Assembly: GCA_003248565.1 (NCBI GenBank)
Contig: QFOV01000028.1
Coordinates: forward strand, 1-23,750
DNA from: Stenotrophomonas sp.
GTDB lineage: Bacteria > Pseudomonadota > Gammaproteobacteria > Xanthomonadales > Xanthomonadaceae
Direction: 5' to 3'
DNA length: 23,750 nucleotides
The notes under the pieces were generated by a model. The model was given only the letters and a program-made list of their open reading frames with translations, was not told the DNA's origin and made no database searches. Both the position numbers and the translations under genes were made by a program. Position 1 is the first letter of the stretch. The number at the start of each line of letters is the position of its first letter. This document shows positions 1-8,174 of this stretch, piece by piece.

Positions 1-1824
1 CCACGCGTGCGTGCGGCACTGGGTGTCGGTCATCGATCCGCGCTGCTGAAGGGGCGGGCAAATTATCTGTGTCGCTATCGACTGGACCAGGCACGCGGCG
101 AGCCACGCTTCACCTCGACCGAGCAGGTAGCGCAGTTCCAACGCATCCTCACCTGGTCCGGCCGCACCCAGTACGGCGACATGGCCGAGCTGGATGGGCT
201 GGCCGATGATTCGCCCTTGCTGCCGATGGTCACCTCGACCGTGGACAACTGCCTGGGCACCGATTGCCCGTTCTGGGGCGACTGTTTCGTGGTGCAGGCG
301 CGGCAGCGGGCACAGGAGGCGGATCTGGTGGTGGTCAATCATCATCTGCTGCTGGCCGATCTGGCGCTCAAACAGGAAGGCTTCGGCGAGATCCTGCCCG
401 GCGCGCAGGCCTTCGTCATCGACGAGGCGCACCAGCTGCCCGAGCTTGCCGCGAACTTCTTCGGCGAAGGCTTCGGCATGCGTCCGTGGCAGGAACTGGC
501 GCGCGACTGCATGGCCGAATGCCGCAGCGTCGCTGGCGCGCAGGCCACCCTGCAACAACCCGTGGCGACGCTTGAGCTGGCCCTGCGCGAACTGCGCGAG
601 GCGATGGAGAAACTGCCGCAGCGCGGCACCCGCTGGCGCGCCCTGGCAGTGCCTGCGGTGGCTGAGGGTTTTGATGCGGTTGCTGCGGCGATGGCGCAAC
701 TGCGCGATGCATTGAATTTTGTGCGCGAAGCCTCGCCGGGCCTGGATGCCTGTCATGCACGTGCGCTGGAAGGCGTGTCACGGCTGTCGCGCTGGTTGGA
801 TGACGGCGACAGTGGCGCGGTTGATGCGTGGGATATCGATGAGGTTGCAGTCGCGCCGGAAGATAGTGCCGCACCAGCCGCCAGCGATTCGCTGTTCCCC
901 GTCGATGATGGCAACGATGTGCTGTGGTACGAGCTGACCCCGCGCGGCTTCCGCTGCCAGCGCACGCCGATGGATGTGTCCGGCCCGTTGCGTGAGCACC
1001 GCCTGCGCTCGATGGCAGCCTGGGTGTTCACTTCGGCCACGTTGACCGTGGATGGTGGCTTCGAGCATCTGTCCAAGCGCCTGGGCCTGGATGATCCGGA
1101 TACCCTGGTCCAGCCCAGTCCTTTTGATTGGCAGCAGCAGGCCCTGTGCTATCTGCCACAGCAACTGCCCGATCCGGCGGCGCGTGGTTATGGCGCGGCC
1201 TTGATCGCCACCTTGCGGCCGGTGCTGGAAGCGTCGCAGGGCAGGGCATTCCTGTTGTTTGCCTCGCACCGCGCGCTGCGTGAGGCCGCCGATGCGCTGC
1301 GCGACGGCCCTTGGCCGCTGTTCGTGCAGGGTGAGGCGCCACGCGCCAGCCTGCTGCAGCGCTTTCGTGAGTCGGGCAATGGTGTGCTGCTGGGCGCGGC
1401 CAGCTTCCGTGAAGGCGTGGATGTGGTTGGCGATGCGCTGAGCGTGGTGGTGATCGACAAGCTGCCGTTTGCTGCCCCTGATGACCCGGTATTCGAAGCG
1501 CGGCTGGATGCGATCCGCCGCCAGGGCGGCAATCCGTTCCGCGATGAGCAACTGCCGCAGGCGGTAATCGCGCTCAAGCAGGGCGTTGGCCGGTTGATCC
1601 GCAGCGAGACCGACCGCGGGGTGCTGGTGCTGTGTGACCCGCGCCTGCTGTCGCGCGGCTACGGGCGGATCTTCCTGGATTCACTGCCGCCATTCCGCCG
1701 CACCCGAGCGCTGGCCGATGTGCAGGCCTTCTTTGCGCGACAATGGGCGCCGGAGGCGGATTCCGCCAGCGCGAAGGCCTCGGCCGACGCTGGCTCCGAA
1801 GCGCCGCCGTTTTCCCTTTCCTGA
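1..1824 (+). CDS. ATP-dependent DNA helicase, DinG/YoaA family (5' end missing)
   Basis: This is the C-terminal 607 codons of an XPD-like superfamily 2 helicase that unwinds DNA with ATP. The reading frame is open from base 1, and the Walker A region expected upstream is absent, so the gene starts outside the window; the GTG at 7 is internal. Four cysteines suited to a 4Fe-4S cluster are encoded at 70, 250, 265 and 283 (NYLC, then NCLGTDCPFWGDC). The DEAH Walker B box is at 421-432 (FVIDEAHQLPE). Motif VI, QGVGRLIR, is at 1579-1602 and should carry the arginine finger. The cysteine pattern fits YoaA/DinG enzymes, which act in replication-stress and damage tolerance. The last 20 or so residues are Ala/Ser-rich and probably disordered. 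tsaB follows after 9 bases, so the two are probably co-transcribed. YoaA and DinG cannot be told apart without the N-terminus. Confidence 0.93.
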   Translation, partial: PRVRAALGVGHRSALLKGRANYLCRYRLDQARGEPRFTSTEQVAQFQRILTWSGRTQYGDMAELDGLADDSPLLPMVTSTVDNCLGTDCPFWGDCFVVQARQRAQEADLVVVNHHLLLADLALKQEGFGEILPGAQAFVIDEAHQLPELAANFFGEGFGMRPWQELARDCMAECRSVAGAQATLQQPVATLELALRELREAMEKLPQRGTRWRALAVPAVAEGFDAVAAAMAQLRDALNFVREASPGLDACHARALEGVSRLSRWLDDGDSGAVDAWDIDEVAVAPEDSAAPAASDSLFPVDDGNDVLWYELTPRGFRCQRTPMDVSGPLREHRLRSMAAWVFTSATLTVDGGFEHLSKRLGLDDPDTLVQPSPFDWQQQALCYLPQQLPDPAARGYGAALIATLRPVLEASQGRAFLLFASHRALREAADALRDGPWPLFVQGEAPRASLLQRFRESGNGVLLGAASFREGVDVVGDALSVVVIDKLPFAAPDDPVFEARLDAIRRQGGNPFRDEQLPQAVIALKQGVGRLIRSETDRGVLVLCDPRLLSRGYGRIFLDSLPPFRRTRALADVQAFFARQWAPEADSASAKASADAGSEAPPFSLS

Positions 1825-1833
1825 TGTGATGCC

Positions 1834-2541
1834 ATGAAGCTGCTTGCCTTTGAAACCGCCACCGAAGCCTGTTCCGTCGCCCTGTATGTGGATGGGCAGG
1901 TATTGGAGCGGTTTGAAGTCGCCCCGCGTCGGCATGCCGAGCTGAGCCTGCCATGGGCCGAGCAGTTGCTGGCCGAAGCCGGTGTCACCCGCAGCCAGCT
2001 GGACGCCATCGCGCTGAGCCGTGGGCCCGGTGCCTTCACCGGTGTGCGATTGGCGATTGCCATTGCCCAGGGCATTGCCTTGGCGCTGGACAGGCCCTTG
2101 CTGCCGGTATCGACCCTGCAGACCTTGGCGCTGCGCGCACCGGCCGATGCGCCGCGGGTGCTGGCCTGCATTGATGCGCGCATGGGCGAGCTTTACGCAG
2201 CGCGTTATCTGCGCGATGCCGATGGCGAACTGCAGTTGCAGGAGCGTGAGTTGCTGGTCGCGCCGGATGCCGTGCAGTTGCTAGCGGATGACAGCAGCTG
2301 GGCCGGTGTTGGCACCGGTTTTGCGGCGGGTGAGGGCGTGTTGAGTGCGCGCCTGCAGTCGCGGCTGAGCAGTGTGGATGCGCAGGCATTGCCCGGTGCC
2401 GCCGACGTGCTGAAGATCGCCGTGCCGGCGATGCTGCGCGGCGAAGCCATCGCCCCGGAGCTGGTGCAGCCGGCCTACCTGCGCGACAACGTCGCGCTGA
2501 CCCTGATCGAACAGCAGGCCTTGCGCGATTCCAAGCGCTGA
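1834..2541 (+). CDS. tsaB: tRNA N6-threonylcarbamoyladenosine biosynthesis protein TsaB
   Basis: TsaB (YeaZ) is the non-catalytic partner of TsaD. With TsaE they transfer threonylcarbamoyl to A37 of ANN-decoding tRNAs in the cytoplasm. The 235-residue product has the usual length for the family. It opens with MKLLAFETATEACSVAL, the first strands of the ASKHA fold, and carries SRGPGAFTGVRLAIA near residues 63-77, a stretch conserved in the family. The central DARMGELYAARY segment is also typical. The ATG at 1834 is chosen because the protein begins exactly at the conserved first strand; the ribosome site is weak, and the 9-base gap from the helicase gene suggests read-through translation. The gene ends just before a palindromic repeat at 2564. 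Confidence 0.95.
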   Translation: MKLLAFETATEACSVALYVDGQVLERFEVAPRRHAELSLPWAEQLLAEAGVTRSQLDAIALSRGPGAFTGVRLAIAIAQGIALALDRPLLPVSTLQTLALRAPADAPRVLACIDARMGELYAARYLRDADGELQLQERELLVAPDAVQLLADDSSWAGVGTGFAAGEGVLSARLQSRLSSVDAQALPGAADVLKIAVPAMLRGEAIAPELVQPAYLRDNVALTLIEQQALRDSKR

Positions 2542-2563
2542 AGCTGTCGCGGGGTGTGATGGT

Positions 2564-2662
2564 TGTGGGAGCGGCGTAAGCCGCGAAGCTCATGCGCCAT
2601 CAGATGGCGATCAGCTCGGTGGTTCGGGTATTGCCAGCTTCGCGGCTTACGCCGCTCCTACA
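2564..2662. repeat. REPIN-like inverted doublet (REP pair), copy 1
   Basis: Two 27-base arms, 2564-2590 and 2636-2662, are reverse complements at 26 of 27 positions and enclose a 45-base loop. Each arm read inward starts TGTAGGAGCGGC (left arm TGTGGGAGCGGC) and ends in GCCGCGAAGCT, itself a short imperfect palindrome. This is the architecture of REP doublets (REPINs), non-autonomous elements usually mobilised in trans by RAYT transposases; no such transposase is in the window. It lies between the convergent ends of tsaB and the TonB-like gene. The right arm is followed by an A-run rather than a T-run on the plus strand, so it is not a classical intrinsic terminator in that direction. A second copy lies at 17025-17123. 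Confidence 0.88.
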
Positions 2663-2672
2663 AAAAACCGGT

Positions 2673-3563
2673 TCAGCGATCGTCGTGCAACTGCCCGCCG
2701 GGCAGGAACATCCAGGTGCGGGTGACCTGCAGGATGTCGATGTCGTCCTTGGTCTCGGGCAAGGCCGGGAACGGCTGCGCCTGCTCGATCACGCGCAGGG
2801 CGGTGGCATCCAGCAGGGGCACGCCGCTGCTGCGCAGCACGCGGCTGCTCTCCACGCTGCCGTCGCGGCGCACGCCGACGGTGATCACCACCTGGCCGGC
2901 AAGTCGGCGCTGGCGCGCTTCGTCGGGATAGTTCAGGTTGCCGACGCGCTCGGCGCGGTCGACCCAGGCGCGCAGGTAGTTGGCATAGGCGTATTCGCGG
3001 GTGCTGGCCGAGACGAACTTGCGGTTGGGGCGCTTGGCGTACTGCTCCGAGCGCAGATGCACTTCGGCCGCCAGTCGCGCCATCGCCGCATCGCGTTGTT
3101 CGCGTGCACTCATCGGCGCGTTGGCATCGGGGCGATCGGGCAGCGGCTGGGTCTGCGCGGTCGCTACCGGGTCCTTGCCCTGGGTGCTGGTGATGATGCG
3201 CGCCTGTGGTGGCGGTGGCGCGGCCGCGCTTTGTGCCTGCAGCGGTACCGGTGCCAGCCCGTCCTGCAACTGCGGCACGATGCCGGCCTGGGAATCGCGA
3301 GGACGCTGGGCCTTGTCATGGTCGCCGCCGCCCTGCTGGTTGGCCTGGGCGAGGAAGTCGGCCTGCTTGGGCGTGAGCGGCGTGCTGGTCTGGCTGAAGA
3401 TCACATCCAGCGTCGGTACCAGCGGTGCGTTGTCGCTCACTGCAAAGCCGACACCGAGGATCAGCAAGCCATGCACCAGCGTGGATAGCACCAGGGTGGC
3501 GGTCAGGCGTTGCTGCTCGCTGACCCGCGGTGCCGCGGGCAGGACGTCAGGCTGGGAATACAT
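2673..3563 (-). CDS. TonB-family energy transducer-like protein
   Basis: The 296-residue protein has TonB architecture. A single membrane anchor lies at about residues 22-42 and contains S27-x3-H31, matching the Ser-x3-His of TonB that couples to ExbB/ExbD. A Pro/Gln/Ala-rich periplasmic stretch (about 95-150) follows, then a helical segment, then a C-terminal TonB fold starting at NYPDEARQRRLAGQV and including VRRDGSVESSRV. TonB proteins pass proton-motive energy to outer-membrane receptors, but some homologues have structural roles; the substrate here is unknown and no exbB/exbD is nearby. Its ATG at 3561-3563 shares one base with the gshB stop codon (TGATG on the minus strand), implying translational coupling. 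Because gshB is frameshifted, that coupling may be disturbed. The family call is firm; the specific role is not. Confidence 0.88.
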   Translation of the reverse strand: MYSQPDVLPAAPRVSEQQRLTATLVLSTLVHGLLILGVGFAVSDNAPLVPTLDVIFSQTSTPLTPKQADFLAQANQQGGGDHDKAQRPRDSQAGIVPQLQDGLAPVPLQAQSAAAPPPPQARIITSTQGKDPVATAQTQPLPDRPDANAPMSAREQRDAAMARLAAEVHLRSEQYAKRPNRKFVSASTREYAYANYLRAWVDRAERVGNLNYPDEARQRRLAGQVVITVGVRRDGSVESSRVLRSSGVPLLDATALRVIEQAQPFPALPETKDDIDILQVTRTWMFLPGGQLHDDR

Positions 3564-4508
3564 CAGGCCAGGCCAGCCTCGATCGCATCAAACAACTGGC
3601 CAGCGATGTTCAGGCCGAACTGTGCATCCAGCTCGCGCACGCAGGTGGGGCTGGTGACGTTGACTTCGGTCAGGTAGTCACCAATCACATCCAGTCCCAC
3701 AAAACGCATGCCGCGGCGCTTCATTTCCGGGCCAACCTGGGCAGCAATCCAGCGGTCGCGTTCGCTCAAGGGGCGGCCTTCGCCGCGGCCGCCAGCGGCC
3801 AGGTTGCCGCGGAACTCATCACCCTGCGGGATGCGCGCCAGGCAATAGTCCACCGGTACACCATCGATCAGCAGGATGCGCTTGTCGCCAGCGCTGATGT
3901 CGGGGATGAAGCGCTGCGCCAGGGCCAGGTGCTGGCCGCCATCGCAGCGTCTCCAGGATCACGTTGAGATTGGGGTCGCCGGTGCCACTGCGGAAGATCG
4001 AGCGCCCGCCCATGCCGTCCAGCGGCTTGAGCACGGCCTGGCCGTGTTCAAGCACGAAGGCCTTGAGTTCGCGCGCGTTGCGGCTGACCAGGGTCGGCGG
4101 ACAGCACTGCGGGAACAGCAGCGCGGCCAGCTTCTCGTTGAAGTCGCGCAAGCCCTGCGGGTCGTTGACCACGGTGGCGCCGGCCTGCTGGGCGACGCTG
4201 AGGATGTGCGTGTCGTACAGGTACTCGCCATCGAATGGCGGGTCCTTGCGCATCAGCACGATCTGCCCCGGGCCGAATGCCAGCGGGGCGAACTCGCCCA
4301 GGCTGAACCAGCCGGCCTTGTCGTCGCGCACCTGCAGCGGGGCAACCTCGGCCTGGGCCTGGCCGCCGAGCAGGGACAGTCCGCCGGGGCGCACGTAGTG
4401 CAGCCGATGCCCGCGGCGCTGGGCTTCCAGCAGCATGGCAAAGGTGGTGTCCTTGGCGATCTTGATGTCGGCGATGGGGTCCATCACCACGATGACGTCT
4501 AAAGGCAT
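3563..4508 (-). pseudogene. gshB: glutathione synthetase gshB, interrupted by a frameshift
   Basis: GshB joins gamma-glutamylcysteine and glycine with ATP to make glutathione. The N-terminal part (ATG at 4506-4508, MPLDVIVVMDPIADIKIAKD) runs in one frame through the ATP-grasp motif GMGGRSIF and LNVILETL. Near 3944 the family sequence jumps to another minus-strand frame: DGGQHLALAQRFIP, then CLARIPQGDEFRGNLAAGGR and TEVNVTSPTCVREL, ending at 3563. Read without correction, the first frame runs out of register to a stop at 3819 (229 residues). Restoring two bases (CTGCGATGG read as CTGCGCGATGG) gives 315 residues, the normal GshB length, so loss of one GC/CG unit is the simplest explanation; a one-base insertion would also fit the frames but leaves the protein one residue short. 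Both halves look otherwise intact, so this is either a very recent mutation or a sequencing error. Confidence 0.9.
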
Positions 4509-4607
4509 GACTTGAATCCAGCAGATCTGGTCGACGATGTTAGCTGTTCAGGGCGGGGTCGCACAGCGCGGAAAGCGGAACGCTGAGGCTGAATGGTGCT
4601 GCGCTTT

Positions 4608-4629
4608 TATTGAGATGCAGGTCACATTA
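4608..4629. promoter_or_regulatory. candidate CRP/Clp-type operator
   Basis: TGAGA (4611-4615), six bases, then TCACA (4622-4626) matches the CRP-family consensus TGTGA-N6-TCACA at 9 of 10 positions, with a T-rich left and TTA right flank as in strong sites. Xanthomonads carry the CRP-like regulator Clp, which uses this consensus. The centre, 4618.5, lies about 80 bases before the predicted pilG transcription start and about 110 bases before the gshB start codon. It could serve either divergent operon. Binding is inferred from sequence only. Confidence 0.4.
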
Positions 4630-4662
4630 CATTGGGGATCGGCCAAGTCCTGCGGACATCGC

Positions 4663-4693
4663 TTGACAGTTCGCGGCTGGGCTGGGATATAGA
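4663..4693 (+). promoter_or_regulatory. sigma70-type promoter for the pilG operon
   Basis: A perfect -35 hexamer TTGACA lies at 4663-4668. A -10 candidate GATATA follows at 4686-4691 with the ideal 17-base spacing; TATAGA at 4688-4693 (19-base spacing) is an alternative. Transcription would start near 4698-4700, giving an untranslated leader of about 50 bases before the pilG ATG at 4749. It is the only strong promoter-like sequence seen upstream of the 12-kb pilG-chpC run. Confidence 0.6.
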
Positions 4694-4748
4694 TGCGCTT
4701 TCGCGGCAATATCGCACTTGGTATCGGTCGCGCGTTCGGGGAACAAAA

Positions 4749-5150
4749 ATGGTTGAAAACATGGCTGCGGGTGGGGAACTCGCAGGGCTGAAGGTGATGG
4801 TCATCGATGATTCGAAGACCATCAGGCGCACGGCTGAAACACTGCTCAAACGTGAAGGTTGCGAGGTCGTTACCGCTACTGACGGTTTCGAAGCGTTGGC
4901 CAAGATCGCCGACCAGCAACCACAGATCATCTTCGTCGACATCATGATGCCGCGGCTGGATGGCTATCAGACCTGTGCGCTGATCAAGGGCAACCAGCTG
5001 TTCAAGTCGACGCCGGTGATCATGCTGTCATCCAAGGATGGCCTGTTCGACAAAGCCCGTGGCCGCATCGTCGGTTCCGAGCAATACCTCACCAAGCCAT
5101 TTACCCGCGACGAACTACTAGGTGCCATCCGCACATACGTCAACGCCTGA
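4749..5150 (+). CDS. pilG: twitching motility response regulator PilG
   Basis: PilG is a single-domain CheY-like response regulator of the Pil-Chp system; phosphorylated by ChpA, it promotes type IV pilus extension and, in Pseudomonas, cAMP production. The 133-residue product shows the receiver acidic pair D20-D21, phosphoacceptor D64 (FVDIMMPRLDGY), S94/S95 and K116 (YLTKPF). The frame is open upstream to 4632, but the ATG at 4749 is chosen because it has a GGGGAA ribosome site five bases upstream, lies after the predicted promoter, and gives the usual family length. It is first in the operon; pilH follows after 17 bases. Confidence 0.95.
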   Translation: MVENMAAGGELAGLKVMVIDDSKTIRRTAETLLKREGCEVVTATDGFEALAKIADQQPQIIFVDIMMPRLDGYQTCALIKGNQLFKSTPVIMLSSKDGLFDKARGRIVGSEQYLTKPFTRDELLGAIRTYVNA

Positions 5151-5167
5151 CCAGGGGGTAAGGCACA

Positions 5168-5530
5168 ATGGCTCGAATTCTTTTGATCGAGGACTCACCG
5201 ACCGACAGGGCGGTGTTTACACAGTGGTTGCTCAAGGCTGGGCACGAGGTGTTGTCGGCTGACAATGCCGAGGACGGCCTGCAGATTGCCCGTGAGCAGG
5301 CTCCGCAGCTGGTGCTGATGGACGTGGTGTTGCCGGGGATGAGCGGTTTCCAGGCGACCCGCGCGCTGTCGCGTGACGAGTCCACGCGTGCCATCCCGGT
5401 GCTGATCGTCAGCACCAAGGGCATGGAAACCGACAAGGCCTGGGGCATGCGTCAAGGCGCCAGTGATTACATCGTCAAGCCGCCGCGCGAGGATGATCTG
5501 ATCGCGCGGATCAACAAACTGGTGGGTTGA
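5168..5530 (+). CDS. pilH: twitching motility response regulator PilH
   Basis: PilH is the second CheY-like regulator of the Pil-Chp system, generally antagonistic to PilG or acting as a phosphate sink linked to pilus retraction. The 120-residue protein has the acidic pair E8-D9, phosphoacceptor D52 (VLMDVVLPGMSG), T/S in VSTKGMETDKAWG, and K104 (YIVKPP). All receiver residues needed for phosphorylation are present. A strong ribosome site (AGGGGGTAAGG) precedes the ATG. The stop codon shares one base with the pilI start (TGATG). Confidence 0.95.
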   Translation: MARILLIEDSPTDRAVFTQWLLKAGHEVLSADNAEDGLQIAREQAPQLVLMDVVLPGMSGFQATRALSRDESTRAIPVLIVSTKGMETDKAWGMRQGASDYIVKPPREDDLIARINKLVG

Positions 5531-6060
5531 TGCGTTCTCCATTCGACATCCTTGAAGCCTACGAACGCCGCAGTCTGGCGCACGCGGTACAGCTGCCCGA
5601 GCGCAGCTTTTCGCAGGATGTCTGGCGTGGCGTGGGGTACCGCGTCGGCAGCCGGCATCTGGTCTCGGACTTCCGCGAAGTCGTGGAAATCGTGCCGATG
5701 CCGCCGGTCACGCCGGTTCCCGGCGCCCAGCCCTGGTTGCTGGGCGTGGGCAACCTGCGCGGCAACCTGTTCCCGGTGGTGGACCTGAAGAACTTCCTGG
5801 AAGGTGAGCGTACGCCGCCACAGGAAGGTCAACGCGTGTTGATCATGCGCCAGAGCGGCGGCGACGTGGCGTTGGTGATCGACGAGTTGTATGGCCAGCG
5901 CAGCTTCGAGGCACCGATGCAGGTGCCGGCCGGTGACATCGCCCAGGGCCGTTACGCGCACTTCGTCGAACGTGCCTTCCACGATGAAGGCCGTGACTGG
6001 GGCGTGTTTTCGCTGTCGCTGCTTTCCCGCACTCCTGAATTCCGGCAAGCAGCCGCCTGA
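5530..6060 (+). CDS. pilI: CheW-like coupling protein PilI
   Basis: PilI is the CheW-type adaptor that links the receptor PilJ to the kinase ChpA at the inner membrane. The 176-residue protein contains a full CheW fold: GSRHLVSDFREVVEIVPMP, then WLLGVGNLRGNLFPVVDL, and VALVIDELYGQRSF. The ATG at 5530 overlaps the pilH stop (TGATG) and is preferred over a TTG one codon upstream. PilI is paired in this operon with a second CheW-like protein encoded at 16498-16974, as in Pseudomonas (PilI plus ChpC). Confidence 0.93.
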   Translation: MRSPFDILEAYERRSLAHAVQLPERSFSQDVWRGVGYRVGSRHLVSDFREVVEIVPMPPVTPVPGAQPWLLGVGNLRGNLFPVVDLKNFLEGERTPPQEGQRVLIMRQSGGDVALVIDELYGQRSFEAPMQVPAGDIAQGRYAHFVERAFHDEGRDWGVFSLSLLSRTPEFRQAAA

Positions 6061-6100
6061 CGGCACGCTTGCCTCTTCGTATTGAGACCGAGGTCGAACG

Positions 6101-8137
6101 ATGAGTACTGCTCCTGAAGCCGCCAAGGCTGGCAAGCTTGGCAATGTAAGCACCAACTTCTGGTTGGGCTTGTTGGTGCTCTCGATGGTCGTGTTCGGTG
6201 CCAACACCGGCGTGGCCACCTGGCAGGGCAGTCGTCTGGCCGGCGCCAGTACCGGCGCCGCGGATCTGCAGGTGCTGTCACAGCAGCTGGCCAACCAGGG
6301 CCGTGAAGCCGTGGCCGGTAGCCGCGAAAGCTACGCAGCGTTCAAGGACACGCGCAGCAAGGTGGAAAGTACGGTCAGCGAGTTGCAGGGCCGTTACGGC
6401 AATGAGACTGGCGTGTCCGGCCCGCTGAGCGCGCTGGTCGATACCTGGAAGCCGCTGTCCAAGAACGCCGAGCAGATCGTCGCCTCCGAGCCGGCCGTGC
6501 TGGCCCTGGCCGGTAACGCCGATGCCTTCGTTGGCGCGGTGCCGCAGCTGCAGGCGCAGTTGAACGAAGTGGTGCGCGCAATGACTGCCGGCGGCGCCCA
6601 GTCCTCGCAGGTCTACAACGGCCTGCAGCAGGTGGTGGTGGTGGGCACCATGGCCCGTCGCGTCACTGAAATCCGCGCCGGTGGTGCTGGCGCAAGCGGC
6701 GCTGGCGACGCGCTGGCACGCGATATGGTGGTGTTCACCCAGGTGCTGGAAGGCCTGCGCAACGGCAATGAGGAAATGGGCATTTCCGCCGTGCGCAATG
6801 CCAATGCACAGGTTGCGCTGGAACAATCGGCCAACCAGTGGGCAAAGATGAAGAAGGATGCCGACGCCATTCTGGCCAGCTCGCGCAACCTGTTTGCTGC
6901 ACAGTCCTCGGCGGCCGCACTGGCGACCGGCTCGGACAAGATGCTGGAGAGCAGCCGCAAGCTGTTCGATGCGTTCTCGGCGTTCGGTTCGGCCCGTGAC
7001 ACCCGCATCTTCCCGAACTTCTGGTGGAGCGTGATCTTCGGCGGCCTGTCGGTGCTGTCGATCATCGGCTTCGTCTGGAGCACCGTGCGTACCCGTTCGC
7101 GCGAGCAGGACGTGCGTTACCAGACCCAGGTGGAATTCAACAGCCGCAACCAGCAGGCGATTATGCGTCTGCTCGACGAAATCAGCTCGCTCGGTGAAGG
7201 TGACCTGACGGTAAAGGCCTCGGTGACCGAGGACATGACCGGAGCCATCGCCGACGCTATCAACTACGCCGTGGACGAACTGCGCCACCTGGTGACCACG
7301 ATCAACGACATCTCCTCGAAGGTGGCGGTGTCGGCACAGGAAACCCAGGCAACGGCAATGCAGCTGGCCGAAGCCGCAGGCCACCAGGCCGACGAGATCA
7401 CCAGCGCCTCGGACCGTATCGGCGAAATCGCCACCTCCATTGAGCAGGTGTCGCGCAACTCCACCGAGTCGGCTGAAGTGGCACAGCGCTCGGTGGTCAT
7501 CGCGACCGAAGGTGCCGGCGTGGTGCGCCAGACCATCCAGGGCATGGACCAGATCCGCGACCAGATCCAGGAAACCTCCAAGCGCATCAAGCGCCTGGGT
7601 GAGTCCTCGCAGGAGATCGGCTCGATCGTGGAACTGATCAACGACATTTCCGAGCAGACCAACATCCTGGCATTGAACGCCGCCGTGCAGGCAGCCTCGG
7701 CCGGTGAAGCCGGTCGCGGTTTCGCCGTGGTGGCCGACGAAGTGCAGCGCCTGGCAGAACGTACCTCCGGCGCAACCCGTCGAATCGAAGGTCTGGTGCA
7801 GGCGATTCAGGCCGATACCAACGAAGCGGTTACCTCGATGGAACAGACCACCGCCGAAGTGGTGTCCGGTGCGCGCCTGGCCGAAGACGCCGGTACCGCA
7901 CTGACCGAAATCGAACGCGTGTCCAACGCACTCAACAACTTGATTAAAAGCATCTCCATCGCCGCCAACCAGCAGGCCTCGGCAGCTACCGATATCACCC
8001 AGACGATGGGCGTTATCCGGCAGATTACCGGCCAGACCTCGCAGGGTGCCGGGCAGACCGCCGACTCGCTGGGTCAGTTGAACCAGTTGGCGGCAGAGCT
8101 GCGCCGTTCGGTGGCCGACTTCAAGTTGCCGGCCTGA
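6101..8137 (+). CDS. pilJ: methyl-accepting chemotaxis receptor PilJ
   Basis: PilJ is the inner-membrane receptor of the Pil-Chp system and senses surface contact or pilin. The 678-residue protein has transmembrane helix 1 at about 20-38, a periplasmic Ala/Gln-rich helical sensor domain to about 305, transmembrane helix 2 at about 307-329 (FWWSVIFGGLSVLSIIGF), a HAMP-type segment, and a long cytoplasmic signalling coiled coil. The hairpin tip lies near residues 515-555 (EQTNILALNAAVQAA, then GRGFAVVADEVQRLAERT), the site of contact with CheW-type proteins and kinase. GAGG lies 7 bases before the ATG. In Pseudomonas pilJ is followed by pilK, the methyltransferase that modifies it; here pilK is absent and chpA follows after 108 bases. 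Confidence 0.95.
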   Translation: MSTAPEAAKAGKLGNVSTNFWLGLLVLSMVVFGANTGVATWQGSRLAGASTGAADLQVLSQQLANQGREAVAGSRESYAAFKDTRSKVESTVSELQGRYGNETGVSGPLSALVDTWKPLSKNAEQIVASEPAVLALAGNADAFVGAVPQLQAQLNEVVRAMTAGGAQSSQVYNGLQQVVVVGTMARRVTEIRAGGAGASGAGDALARDMVVFTQVLEGLRNGNEEMGISAVRNANAQVALEQSANQWAKMKKDADAILASSRNLFAAQSSAAALATGSDKMLESSRKLFDAFSAFGSARDTRIFPNFWWSVIFGGLSVLSIIGFVWSTVRTRSREQDVRYQTQVEFNSRNQQAIMRLLDEISSLGEGDLTVKASVTEDMTGAIADAINYAVDELRHLVTTINDISSKVAVSAQETQATAMQLAEAAGHQADEITSASDRIGEIATSIEQVSRNSTESAEVAQRSVVIATEGAGVVRQTIQGMDQIRDQIQETSKRIKRLGESSQEIGSIVELINDISEQTNILALNAAVQAASAGEAGRGFAVVADEVQRLAERTSGATRRIEGLVQAIQADTNEAVTSMEQTTAEVVSGARLAEDAGTALTEIERVSNALNNLIKSISIAANQQASAATDITQTMGVIRQITGQTSQGAGQTADSLGQLNQLAAELRRSVADFKLPA

Positions 8138-8174
8138 ACGGACTGATCGGGCGGGGATGCAGAGGAATCAGCAG

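Noticed and set aside
1765..1794. Inverted repeat GCCAGCG/CGCTGGC within the last codons of the helicase gene
   Set aside because: Only 7 bp with a 16-base loop and no U-run; it may be chance in an Ala-rich tail.
3819..4508. A programmed frameshift in gshB
   Set aside because: No slippery heptamer or following structure was recognised at the junction, and GshB is not known to use one; mutation or sequencing error is simpler.
4632..4748. Longer pilG with 39 extra N-terminal residues
   Set aside because: The extension covers the predicted promoter, has no ribosome site, and is not typical of PilG.
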